Positions 30,501 through 40,900 of a stretch of 64,000 bases of DNA are shown one piece after another. The stretch is taken from assembly GCA_036874045.1 (NCBI GenBank), contig JAZBRI010000011.1, forward strand, positions 12,220,501 to 12,284,500, given 5' to 3'. Numbering within the stretch: position 1 is the stretch's first letter; each line of letters begins with the position of its first letter. A program made the translations under genes and the position numbers. The DNA is from Cymodocea nodosa (lineage: Eukaryota; Streptophyta; Magnoliopsida; Alismatales; Cymodoceaceae). The notes under the pieces are model-generated. The model searched no databases and was not told the origin of the DNA. It was given only the letters and a program-made list of their open reading frames with translations.

Positions 30501-31986
30501 CTCTTGATGCAGATGTAGTTTGTGTTCTTTGTGGGAATGAAGAGGATGTGTTTCACCTTTTTTCTGGTTGTCTGGTCAACAAAAAGGTGTAGTCCCAGTG
30601 TTGTCAGAGGTGTCAAGGATGGCCTTCTGTCTGGATCCTTTGAGGACTTGCATTCTGCCATCCGTGGTGAAAGGAAAACTCACCATTTGGAAGCATAAAG
30701 TGTTGCTGCTTTGCTATGCTATTTGCTGGATGATATGGCTGCACAAGAATCAGATCATTTTTAAAGCGGCCAGGGTGTGCAAGAGTGATCTTATATGTAG
30801 GGCCGTGCATTTATGCAAGTTTTGGGGACCAAATATTGTCTTATTAATTTCTATGTTTCCTTAACCTAGGTTAAGGTCTTTTTTTTGTGTGCTTTTTTCC
30901 TCAAAAAACTAGTTTTGAGAGACTTTGTACTTTGCAGCAGATGTGAGGAAACTTCTGCTTCATGATTTGGGTGGTGTTATAATGCCATTTGTGTAGAGAG
31001 AAGTGTCCTCCAATTGTCTACTTAATGAATTGCCATTTTCAAAAAGAATATGCCCACTAATTTAGTGATAACCTTGCATGGATGGTCTTAAGATAGGGCA
31101 AAGGAAGAAGGTGATGTTAGATCAACAAAAAACCATAAAAATCTCTTAGTTCTTAAAACGGAGAGATACTATTCATATCGCTAAACCCACCTAGACGGAT
31201 GAAGGCATTTCATGTTGTTGATTGGGTAGTGTTATTCAAAAGAGTTTATTTTCATTGGAGAGTTGAGCTGACGCAGTCAGGCTTCGCCAACCGCAATCTT
31301 TTTTTTGTGGAGAGAATGTGCCAATTATTCAGCTATATGAACAAAATAGACATCATGCCTCAAAAGATATTTGGATGCTGCTACATGAGCATTCATATTT
31401 GTCTCCAAGATCACACAAAAGCTCTCCACCGGTTCCCTATGTGGCTAGGACTTCAGTTTGGGTTACGAGAGCATCTTTTCAGTTTTTTGAAAATGCTTAG
31501 TGTTATTGGATTTTGAACTTACCTGTGAGAAAAGGCTATTGGCCTAAACCACTAGTGATACAGAGCTTCTTGTCAGTTAGCCTTAACTACTCTTGTTACC
31601 ATAAAGAGAGAATTGGGTTGACAGGAAGATCTTTAAAGTAACGTCTATAATGTAGATTACCTTCCAGTTCAAATTGGTTTCTATACCTTTTTTTGATACT
31701 GTATAATTGAATTATGGTGAAGATTTTTTGTTGCATATTCAGAATGACTAGGGCTTTTTAAAAAAAATTTATTGTACCGTATATTAATCTCCTTCATATG
31801 GTCTTTCTAATTACATTAGCTGTCTCCAAGATCTTGATTTATACGTTATCATAGATATTTTGACCTGCAATTATGAAATTTTTTCACGTCATGAATGGTT
31901 ATTGTTTTGAATTTTCTTTTAGGAGGAGAGAAGAGGCTCAGAGGCTACTCAAAGAATCACTCGTATCTGACAGTCAATTAAATTGA
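18544..31986 (+). CDS. MED7: Mediator complex subunit 7, 5 exons with a 12.6-kb last intron
   Basis: MED7 is a middle-module subunit of Mediator, linking transcription factors with RNA polymerase II in the nucleus. Exons are 18544-18687, 18760-18829, 18970-19136, 19278-19351 and 31923-31986 (144, 70, 167, 74 and 64 nt; 519 nt; 172 residues, family usual ~168). The protein starts MATSATYPPPPPYYRLYKDY, then reads DDVLPSLEEQGVRQLYPKGS, ALNRELQLHLLELADVLVER, IFKNLHHLLNSLRPHQ, and ends REEAQRLLKESLVSDSQLN. The exon 4 donor is AA|GTAAGT; the last exon follows a TTTTCTTTTAG acceptor. The joined KKRREEAQ keeps phase and matches the conserved DIKRRREEAQ region. Intron 4 (19352-31922) holds several transposable elements. 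Without the last exon the protein would lose its conserved C-terminus. Exons 1-4 are very secure and exon 5 is strongly supported by homology and phase. Confidence 0.95.
19690..21320 (-). mobile_element. Degenerate Ty1/Copia retrotransposon fragment, antisense in MED7 intron
   Basis: Read on the minus strand, 21310-20840 encodes gag-like sequence: LNEQKYLLWAHTSKKN, DVKDNVYEDWLVNDYIVL and LHNMYGNKKKIAQVYKIYDK. At 20525-20410 it encodes the end of reverse transcriptase (GKDKIILSQRKYVLDLL, GCKPKN.PIKGNLPFG). At 19920-19690 it encodes the RNase H end (EKTKHIKVNHCYIK, VADIF..GLSVKYFDCL, FNIFAPT). Integrase and most of the reverse transcriptase are missing, with stops and frame breaks throughout. 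It is an old internally deleted copy; no LTR pair could be fixed. Confidence 0.8.
21805..21892. repeat. Short tandem repeat, about four units of ~22 bp
   Basis: The motif CATACCATGAAATAAA and close variants recur four times with a spacing of about 21-24 bp inside the MED7 intron. Confidence 0.75.
22385..23556. mobile_element. Non-autonomous PIF/Harbinger-like element (putative)
   Basis: The left end GAATCCGTTTGCGCACAT and the inverse of the right end, GGGGGGATTTGTGCACAT, are imperfect terminal inverted repeats. Each is flanked by TAA (22382-22384 and 23557-23559), as expected of the 3-bp TWA target of PIF/Harbinger. The GTTTGTGCAC core is shared with the coding Harbinger element near 57576. 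It has no transposase; the inside is pyrimidine-rich. Boundaries are inferred by eye. Confidence 0.5.
22650..22890. other. Strand-asymmetric pyrimidine tract
   Basis: Almost only T and C on the plus strand for over 200 bp. The open frames across it are composition artefacts (Phe/Leu/Ser). It sits inside the putative Harbinger-like element. Confidence 0.8.
23769..23778 (+). other. Primer-binding site of the Copia element
   Basis: TGGTATCAAA immediately after the presumed 5' LTR end, matching the initiator tRNA-Met complement TGGTATCA used by plant Copia elements. Confidence 0.7.
24667..24711 (+). pseudogene. Gag CCHC zinc knuckle of the Copia element
   Basis: Reads CFNCNKSGHFRNQC, a perfect CX2CX4HX4C knuckle, inside gag sequence that is otherwise frame-broken. 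A Lys-rich tail follows. Confidence 0.85.
25442..25729 (+). pseudogene. Protease region of the Copia element, active-site motif altered
   Basis: Reads WIIDSRVSRNKTDD, then KGKIIGIGKVRAFENI and LSVDGLGHNLISITQL, the usual Copia protease and its downstream linker. The catalytic DSG/DTG triad is DSR here, so the protease would be inactive. Confidence 0.75.
27116..27500 (+). pseudogene. Reverse transcriptase relic of the Copia element
   Basis: Pieces in shifting frames: LNETFAPIIKVVSIKILL, FQIDVKNVFLNGFIKEEVYI, YKLKKTLYDLK and VDDIIFGSINE. The polymerase box reads HVDD rather than YVDD. VDDIIFGS is typical of Sirevirus-type Copia elements. Confidence 0.8.
28746..28856 (+). repeat. Direct repeat of about 65-70 bp inside the Copia 3' region
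   Basis: TTACTCAGGAAAATA..C followed by GGTTGTCCAATATAA occurs twice, separated by A-rich spacers. Confidence 0.7.
29619..29960 (+). pseudogene. Extra open frame downstream of Copia pol, unidentified
   Basis: Reads KPEVGFSLSEIDSAKMAFE, a stop, then a stretch of about 85 codons containing LTRAQAQKYVEDLYYNLNRR and PDELELQNV. It lies between RNase H and the 3' LTR end, where Sireviruses often carry an additional ORF. I cannot assign a function; it shows no membrane segment, so it is not clearly envelope-like. Confidence 0.45.
30436..30864 (+). mobile_element. LINE (non-LTR retrotransposon) 3' fragment
   Basis: Reads RTFFWLLYEKILTKYCSKW, CVLCGNEEDVFHLFSGC and then, after a frameshift, CYAICWMIWLHKNQIIF and LCKFWG. 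This is the zinc-binding reverse-transcriptase C-terminal domain (zf-RVT type, CX2C with H and C) found in plant LINEs and related fragments. Only the C-terminus survives. Confidence 0.8.
30870..31922 (+). other. Rest of MED7 intron 4, one unassigned open frame
   Basis: A frame at about 31318-31500 reads LYEQNRHHASKDIWMLLHEH and PPVPYVARTSVWVTRASFQF. It has non-random composition but matches nothing I know. The remainder is T-rich intron sequence leading to the acceptor. Confidence 0.35.
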
Positions 31987-32555
31987 AATCTGGGATGGTA
32001 CTCCTCTTGCCCAATTAATTCTATTAATATCTTATCTGTTTCTTTTTTCAGGAAAAAGGGTCAAATGTTATAGTTGAAATTCAAATCTTATTTTAGTGTT
32101 TGGCAACCTTAACAGCAAAATTAAAATGACTTGCGTTTAAAGTTTCGATCTTTGTTTGGTGTTTTTTTGTACGAGATCTTTGTTATGTTACTAATTTTCC
32201 CCATAGGCGGAGCTTCAGATCGAAGATAATGGGAGCTGCTACTAAACATAGGATTTTTATTGAAATTTCAAACAGAAATGAATGAATACAAGTGTCTCCT
32301 TTTTTTTTTGATGTTTCATAGTTGTCACGGCTGATTAAAATCTTTTCTGTAATCTTGAAAGAGTATCTTGAATCTACAGATTACATATAAAATAGCAACT
32401 TTCTATTTATTTTTGAGTAACAATTATTTAACTATTGAAGTTGAATGCTCTTCAAATATGGTAGAAGAGAGGATCGAGTATTTTCTTCCCTTTTTTAAAC
32501 CATGTATTCTAGATGTAATAACGAAGAATATCTTTATGCATTTTATTTGATAATT
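31987..32555. other. MED7 3' flank
   Basis: AT-rich 3' UTR and downstream DNA. No other gene or element is recognised. Confidence 0.5.
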
Positions 32556-32559
32556 TTTT

Positions 32560-33760
32560 CTTTGTTCTGAATTGATTTCAATAGTACTAATTTTTGAAGG
32601 TATTTTTTCAAGAACTTTGACTTTAATTAAAAGATTAAATTTAGCTAATTTATCTTAAAGATCTTCAAATACATCTGTTGTATCAACTTTATGAATAAAA
32701 TTGTAAAATAAAAAGTATGTAATTGTAATCTTAATTTATGTTTTAAAAGATACAATATGTGATTTCATAAAATTGTAAATTGATGTTTTACAATGTTGTG
32801 TTCAATCATTGTTTTTAACTATAAATGTTTATAATTGAAATTCTTTATGATATCATTTGGAAGTTGATTACCATAATACTTGGATAAGTAGTATATTACA
32901 CTTCAATATAGATAAATAAATTTGAATTGATTTATATAATCAATATTTATCAAGCAAAATTTATCTATATAATTAATTAATTAATTAATTATACCATTAA
33001 GTAAATAAATTTAACAATTTTACTTTGTGGAATTTGAAAGCTATTATGTTTACTAATCACATATTGAAGGATTTGAATCAACCATTAATCATTCTCAATC
33101 TTTATGAATATAAGTAAATTTTATGTCAAAATTACATATAACCATAATATTTTATGTTAATTTTCTTTTTTTATTTTTAAGGTTTGTTGTTCCTTGTCTA
33201 TAAATTGTTGCTTTAATATTTGTTTCATCAATAATATCAATGTAATTTTGTTAACATCATATATATATATATAATAGTTATAAATAATCTTCATGTAAAA
33301 GTCAATTACAATGATATCAATTTACCTTGAAATAAAGTTACATTAAACATTTCATTAAATTGCTTTCTTGTTATTCTATATCATTGATTTTGACCAATAA
33401 TATTAAGAAACATTGTAAACTTTTCTTTTATAACAATATTACAATTTCATATTACTCCTTTCTTTCATAATAGATGCATAATTTAAGAAAAATGTATTGA
33501 TCCATTCTATATATTTTTTGATGATTATATGATTGATGTAATAGTGAAAGATCAAATAATTTTTTAATGTAATCTTATCTTTCATTATTATAAATATAAT
33601 GTATAGTAATTGACGTATTACTTGATATACTTGTTGCTCTTGTAAAGATGTTTCATAATCATAATAGTAATCTTTCTCATCTTTATACTTCTTCCTCAAG
33701 TAAATTTTTTAAATAATCTATACTTGGAAACATTAATCCCTACATGAAGAGCAATATAAG
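32560..33760 (-). mobile_element. Highly decayed PIF/Harbinger transposase relic
   Basis: Between about 32650 and 32880 this DNA aligns base by base, with many changes, to 58130-58370, the C-terminal end of the Harbinger transposase further on (shared NYKHL, IEH.IVKH and a long common tail). It carries more stops than that copy. Upstream parts on the minus strand are only faintly recognisable. TIRs were not found. Confidence 0.6.
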
Positions 33761-34860
33761 TTATAACATAATATGAAGTAGTGAAGATAATATGATATGT
33801 CGAAGATAACATTTCTAAGTGATAGCATTAAACATTGTTTATAATAAATGAAATTAAAATTTCACTTCATATTATAACATCAAATTTTGTTCGTAAGGAA
33901 TGGAGTTAAAATTTTACTTCATATCATAACATCAAACATTATTCATAATATGGGTTTCAAAGCATTTTTCATGACATGCAACAAAAATTCTGAAGGCATT
34001 CAGCACATTTCAATATGCGACGTACATTTCAACTTATGTAACTTTTTCCTCTAACCTTAAATTTCCTTGAATTAACCATATCTTACGATTCAATATTTAT
34101 CCAATAAGGAAAAAAATGTAAGAGGAGCCATATCTAGTAATGCAATCTTGTAACAACAATCATGAAAGCAATATATTAAGTAATAGTGTATTCAGTACTT
34201 AAATTCCATATTAACAATTATAATGAAACAGTAGTCGTAATTACCTAATATGTAGATAAACATTTACCACTGAATACATAAAACGTACACAATTTTTTTA
34301 TTTTTAAAAAAAGACTAATTAATAAAGATAAAAGAACAAGATCAAAAAGTTTAATGAGAAACAAAACATCACATAATCACATCCCAAAACAAGAGCAACA
34401 ACAAAAGATTAATTATTTTCAAACTTTTCTAGTTACTCACTTCAACAGTGGATTGCAGGGGGTGAAGGAGTCCACCTCAGCATTTTTCGCATTTCTAGCA
34501 GTCAACCGGTCTTAATTTAATTTAACTTTATTTAGTTGCTTCGTAATGTTAAGTTATCTAGTCAAAATTGAGCTAAGAAAATGTTGTTATCGAATATTAA
34601 AGTTAACTTTTACTTTTATTTTTAATCTCCTTGTGCTTTCACTTTTAATCGTCAATCATTCACGTCATTAATAATTATTTGCTTTATGTAGGTGTTATTA
34701 AAAATTCTTATTTACTTGCATATCACTAAAAGGTCTTCTTTAATACGAAGATATTTTAATAAAGATGTATATATTTTTAATTATATGTAATTAAATATGA
34801 ATTTTTGGAAGATAATAATCAAATTTTTTTTTCAGACATGCATATAAACAATCTTAAATA
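33760..34860. other. AT-rich stretch upstream of SEC23, short local repeats
   Basis: It includes near-repeats of TTTCACTTCATATTATAACATCAAA (about 33860-33890 and 33910-33945). It may belong to the neighbouring transposon relic. No gene is seen. Confidence 0.4.
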
Positions 34861-34996
34861 ATATATAAATTTTTCAACAAAGTAGAGAGAAAGAATTCAG
34901 ATCTGTAGACGAGTCGATTCTCTCGTTCTCCCACCACTCCGACTCGCGTCTCCAACCACCTACCAGAGAGCAGTCGGAACAGAGCGGTAAGCTAAA

Positions 34997-37900
34997 ATGG
35001 CGGTTAGGGCGAGCATGACCCGCTTCCCGGTCGACGCCGACGCCCAGGAATCCTCTGGCCTGCCGTGGGGAGTCACCGTCACGCCCTTCTCCCAAGCCGA
35101 CGAGATCGGAAACCCCCCGGTCCGCGGGTCCGACGGCCACCACATCCCCCGCTGCGAGAATTGCTGGGCCTACTTCAACACATACTGCGAGCTCGAGCAA
35201 TGGGCATGGAACTGCTCCCTCTGCGGCGCCTTGAACGGCCTTACTTCCCGGGACATCGACAGATACTCCGACGCTCAGCGACAGAGCCCCGAGATGCGTT
35301 CCTCATTCGTCGATCTCGAGTTGCCGCGTACGGTTATTAGTTCTTGTTTTTTTTTTTTCTTTTTCTTTTTTCTGATGTTGGTGTAATTTTGGACGGGAAT
35401 TTCTGGTCGACAGTGGAACGATCTGCAGAGGAGGGGATGAAGGCTCAACCTGTCTACGTTGCAGCGGTGGATTTGTCTTGTAAGTTGTAAGATCGGACAT
35501 TTTCAATTTTTCCTACCGCAGTTAGTTGTCTTCCGTTAGTGTGTATCCATCTTTTATCTCAAAGCCCTTCCTTGATACATAGCTGACTTTTGTAGTTTAA
35601 AATTTGCCCACCGTTTTTTTAACGACCCTTTTTCTTTTCAGCTTCAGAAGAGTTCCTGGAGCTTATCAAAAGTGCTCTTCTAGCTGCATTAGAAGGTGAG
35701 TTCCTAGTTGGTTTGACATATAAAAATCCCATTCACGCAATTTCCATGTCTGTTCCTGTCACTAGTCTATTTTTAAGATCATGATGTTGTTTACTATGCA
35801 TGTGCAGCTCTTGTACCAGGATCATTGTTTGGTCTTATTACTTTCAGCCACAAGATAGGCTTATATGATGTTCAGGGACCTATACCAGTTGTAAAGAATG
35901 TTTTCATCCATCCTGATTCTGATGGACTGCAAGTTGAACTTGAAGACGTGATGCCTTTGTTTTCCTTTCTGGCTCCAGTATGACACTTTGTTCCATGTCT
36001 AATATTGGAATGAATAAATAATGATTATGCAGATTTTAATATGCCCATAGATTCTTAAGGGTGAATTACTTATTACCATTTTAAGTTCGCCGTTGATTCA
36101 TTTCACTGCCTTTAATTCATCCTGATTTTTATATTTTGATCTAAGTCTCTTCACTTCTTTCTTAAGGGTAAATGTTGTAGCCTTTTTTTATTGCTTCCAA
36201 ACATTGGGAGCTTCTACCATCTACACTTGCTTTCAAATCAACATTTTAGTTTGAAGTTTTGAAACATGAAAATAGAATATTTATTTATTCCAAGGATGTT
36301 AAATTTCTATTTTGAAACCTTAGATTGGACAACCAAGCACTTTTACATGGCTTCTAATCTAACTCAATAAGGATCATATTCAATGAAAATGTGTTAAGTT
36401 GTGAAACTTATTCCTATTTTGAATTTTGCAGTAGGTGTGTGAAATTATAAGGTAACAAGCTATTATTCCTGTTCATAAAACAAATCTTTTTTGCAGTGTC
36501 TTATACCTCTTCTCTTGAGGGAACTTTTTGACAACGTAAATGTGACATGTAATCAAACAGGTGGATATTTATAAGGAAAACATTGCAGCAGCTCTTGAAA
36601 CACTAAAACCCACTACCTCTTGGGAGAGGACCTCAGTTTCAGGTCAAGGTCTGAATGGTTTTGTATTTGGAGGCCGAGGCTTTGGTGTTGCAATGGAAGC
36701 TCTGATCAACTATTTGGGGTCAGAGTATGGAACAACATTTGCATTGGGTATGACAATATTTTTGAATTTTCTGATTCTGTTTTTACCAGAATTTACCTTT
36801 GTCTGATAGAATATTATTATATTTCTGTAACGTTTTTTTACTGATGTACAGCTAGGGTATTTGCTTTTTTGTCGGGTCCTCCAGATTATGGAGCTGGGCA
36901 GTTAGACACAAGGAGATATGGAGAACAATATGCTAGCAAAAGGGAGGATGCAGACCTTGCATTGCTGCCTGAGCAGACGCCCTTCTACAAAGATCTGGTA
37001 TGTTCACATTGTAATGGACAAAACATGAAGAGAATGCATCTCCTGTAATTGGAAATCTAACTAGCATGTCACAGGCTGCTATTGCCATTCAAGCAGGTAT
37101 TTGTGTTGACATATTTGCAGTTACGGATGAATACACAGACTTGGCTTCTCTAAAGTTCCTAAGCATTGAAAGTGGTGGCTCGTTGTTTCTTTATGCAAAC
37201 ACAGATGATTCTACACTTCCACAGGACATGTAAGTTTGTCCCAAGCTAGTTCTTCATATCCAAACGAACAGCATGAAATAGATTTGCGATTTTTGCAGGA
37301 ATTTTTTTATTATATCCTCCTATGTGATTTTAGGATATCCTTTGTGCAGGTATCGAATGCTGAGTCGACCGTATGCATTTGGATGTGTATTAAGGCTAAG
37401 AACATCATCTGAATTCAAACCTGGGCGTTCTGTAAGTCATGAAGCAGTCCTTACTTTTCCTTTTAGTTATCATTTGTGAACAAAATGTCATCTTCACTTT
37501 TCATCTTTTTCTTTCAGTATGGTCATTTCTTCCCAGATCCTCAATATGAAAATGTTCAACACGTAATTTGTTGTGACTCTTTTGCTACTTATGCATATGA
37601 TTTGGAGTTCGATAATGCATCAGGTTTTTCCAGGTATATATTTTTCCTTTTTCTGATTGTTATGTTAATGATGGGCATGAACTATTTTTAATGTCCATAC
37701 AATGCTTCGAACATCTTGTGTATTGAAATGGATGCTTCCTGATCTGTGGAAAAGTTCGAATTTAGAATTATTTCATTTTTTAGAGTCTGTTCTATTAACT
37801 TTATTGATTGCTATTTACTCTGCAAAAAAATAGATGGAGATACCTCTTTCATCACAATAAAAGTGTCAAAACAGCTAGCATTTTTATAATTTTAGGCATA

Positions 37901-40900
37901 TAGTTTTAAAAGATGAACCTTGATAAGAATTATTATATTATTTAGAATCTGATCATTGTTGTAAAAACGGGAAAATGGCTGTTTAAATGCCATTTAAACA
38001 TTTTTCTGCCCATTCCAATTTTCTTTTAGAAAAAACTGGAAAAAATTATTTTGAAAGGTCATTTTCCCGTTTTCTGAGAAAATGACTGTTTTCTCCTTTT
38101 TGGATTTTTTCTAACCTTTTAGATTTCATCTTTTGAGTAGCTTTCATTAATATAGGCTTATGGAGCTCTTGCATGTGAGAAAGATAAAGCAACTTTCTAA
38201 GCCAGTGAGAAATTATCTAATTAATTTTCTGAAGTCCCAACATCACTATGCTTTCCAAAAGACACAAGCTAAATGGAGAGAGTGGATTCATATAGTGTAA
38301 TTAAGATATTGATTTCTGTTATTGTTTTTGTTGCTGCTGTTACTGTTAACATTGGTATATGAGAAGACCAATATGATAATCACTTATTTGATGTGCTGAT
38401 ATTCATCAATTTTTACTTAATTAATTTGCTTATGTCAAATCATAGACATATGTATCACTAAATTAAACATGCCTTTGGACATGCAGACACACAGAACCTC
38501 CTGTTATACAGATAGCATTTCAATACACTGTCATTATTCCAAATGAAGACAAACCTGAAACTGGGTCAGATTCTTCTGTTATGTAAGTAATTTCTTTTGA
38601 TTTTGTTTTAATATTTTACATAAAAAAGTGAGAGCTGGGTAGAATATCTAACATATTTTACGTGTGAAATAAGCTTGTGATATGTTAATTGCATTTGCTG
38701 GAGGATCAGGTCCATGACAGACTTGCTAAACAAGTTATTTTCTATTATCCTTGGTAAACAGCCACTCCACACACATGGAGGCAAGACTATGAAAATAAAC
38801 CCTCCTAGCTTTATGTATTGGGTTTTTCCTTTTTCTCAAAAGTTGATGTGACCATTGAACACACATGCTGGAGTTTTTGACTGAGATATGATAGATGGAG
38901 TTCCGACCACATCCTTAACATCTTTAAAACATAAAATATGTTTTGCATTTAGTCGTGCTAGCATCTTTTCCATAACCATCACACAATGATGATGTGCTCT
39001 TATTAAAGATCACTTTTAGCTTTTGCTTGAGCTAAAACCTTGTTTATGAATCACATTTGACATATGTATCATGTGGATGTGTTACAAGTTTTTGGTTTGA
39101 TTATGTTTAAAATATTCTACTTGGATATAGTTGTCAATGTCGTTAACAGTCTGTCATAGTTGTTAAGGCAGGTGCCTAGGGCCCTAGGCATGACCTTATT
39201 GGGGGAGAAAAACCTCTTCCATTGCTTGACCCAACAAGAGTTGGGTTGGAACACCTGACCTGACATTTGGTGGGTCGGTTAAACTGTTAACTATTTTAAC
39301 CAACGTTAACCTGTTTTTAATTTTTTTTTAAATGGCTAAGTGATTAATTGATTAACTGACTTGTCAATACAGATATATAACATCCATTCTTTAATTCATA
39401 TATTCAATCCATTCAAACAAAAAAATGTACAATTTGTCTGTAATGTGAATTTGGTAATAAAATTTAAAATATTATTAATTTATTAAAATCAGGTAATTGG
39501 GTCAAGTGGTTAACCGTTACCTGAAGAAATTTATTCTGCCAGCTGACTTGACCTTATAATAGTTAGCCGTTGCCCCACCCAAAATATAATTGGGTCAATT
39601 ATTATCCCACCTGATTTGGGTTGATTAACAATTAACTGTCAGTTGATGAGTAATCCACCCAGCCCTAAACCAGCACACTGTGTGCCCTAAGCAACCTCTT
39701 CTGTCATCATTCTCTTGATAACTCCCACAAACAACTCTTGAAAGCTAGCCAGAGAATTAAAATGCAGTCTATTCATGACCACCCAAGGCAGACTCCTGGG
39801 TGTGAACCACAACACAGGACGACCAAAGGAAAGATGGTTACCATCCTCTTTAGCCTGTTGCCAAAGTGCATAAATCGAGTATGAGTCATCTGCTCACTGC
39901 TGACCGTTCATGCTTTGCCTTTTGACCTTCGATTTGGATCATTTGTAGATTCCTCATTGATGAGAACCTCGTATATGGGATTTGCCCAATTGTAGCTAGA
40001 ATAGTTTTTCACAGCTAACTCATGGTTACATGACTCTGGATGGCACAATGGATTGCCATGGATACTCAGATTTTCTTGCAGGATATCCTCTTGTGCAATC
40101 TTTAAAAAATCTCAAGATTTATGTAGCCTTTTGAAAATGATGTGGGTTTTGCAAGTTTCTGCACAATTAGGTTTTTTTATCAGAATTGGTTTATTCATAA
40201 TTCTCTAATTATCACAGCTCAAAAAAGATAATTGTCTGATTGTCACTGACAATGGAAAGAGGGAAAATCCCCAAATGGTTTTTGAAATTCAATATTCTTG
40301 CATGTTCATGTGAGAATCCCTTGGTTATTGAAGATTTTAGGCTGCTGCAATTATTGGAATTTTTTCTTTTATTTGTGGGGGGTGAAAGGGGTAATGTACT
40401 AGATTTTCTCAAAACATAAAATAAAATTATAGGAAACTATTTATGTTTCTACTTCAAAACGTTTGTCCTTTGTCTTTACTCTTAATGCAGGCCCAAGCAT
40501 TCTATCCAAAGGCGGTTAAGGATCCGGACAGTGCAATTTACCACTGGTGTAAATATTAATGAAATATATGACAGTGTTGATCCCGAAGTAGTACTTTCTA
40601 TCCTCGTCCACAAGGTATTTTTTGTGTTCCAACATGAAATATTATGTATATAACATCTGAACACCCCCCCTCCTCTTGGAAATGCATTTCGAATTAGCCA
40701 TTTCCATTTGATATTATTCAAATTTAATCAAAATGACTCACCGACTATTTTGAATATTTAATAGTAATAATAATCTAATATGCAATGCACTAATTAAACA
40801 TGAATTTGAAAATGAACCATAATTAATTTTTCTTTTTTTCTCATATCTAACACAGATAAAATTACCACAGGAACAGTCGTAGGAAATAACGATGACATAA

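Larger units (their letters stand above)
19352..31922 (+). other. MED7 intron 4, a 12.6-kb transposon-filled intron
   Basis: The donor GTAAGT at 19352 and the acceptor TTTTAG ending at 31922 are inferred from the protein match on each side. Inside lie a minus-strand Copia fragment, a Harbinger-like non-autonomous element, a long plus-strand Sirevirus-like Copia and the 3' part of a LINE. None of them interrupts a MED7 exon. Confidence 0.85.

Noticed and set aside
31199..31516. 105-codon plus-strand frame in the MED7 intron.
   Set aside because: Another frame over the same bases also looks protein-like, and neither matches a family I know; noted only as unassigned intron content.
34874..35200. 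Long minus-strand frames opposite SEC23 exon 1.
   Set aside because: Shadow of the GC-rich coding exon on the other strand; no family resemblance.
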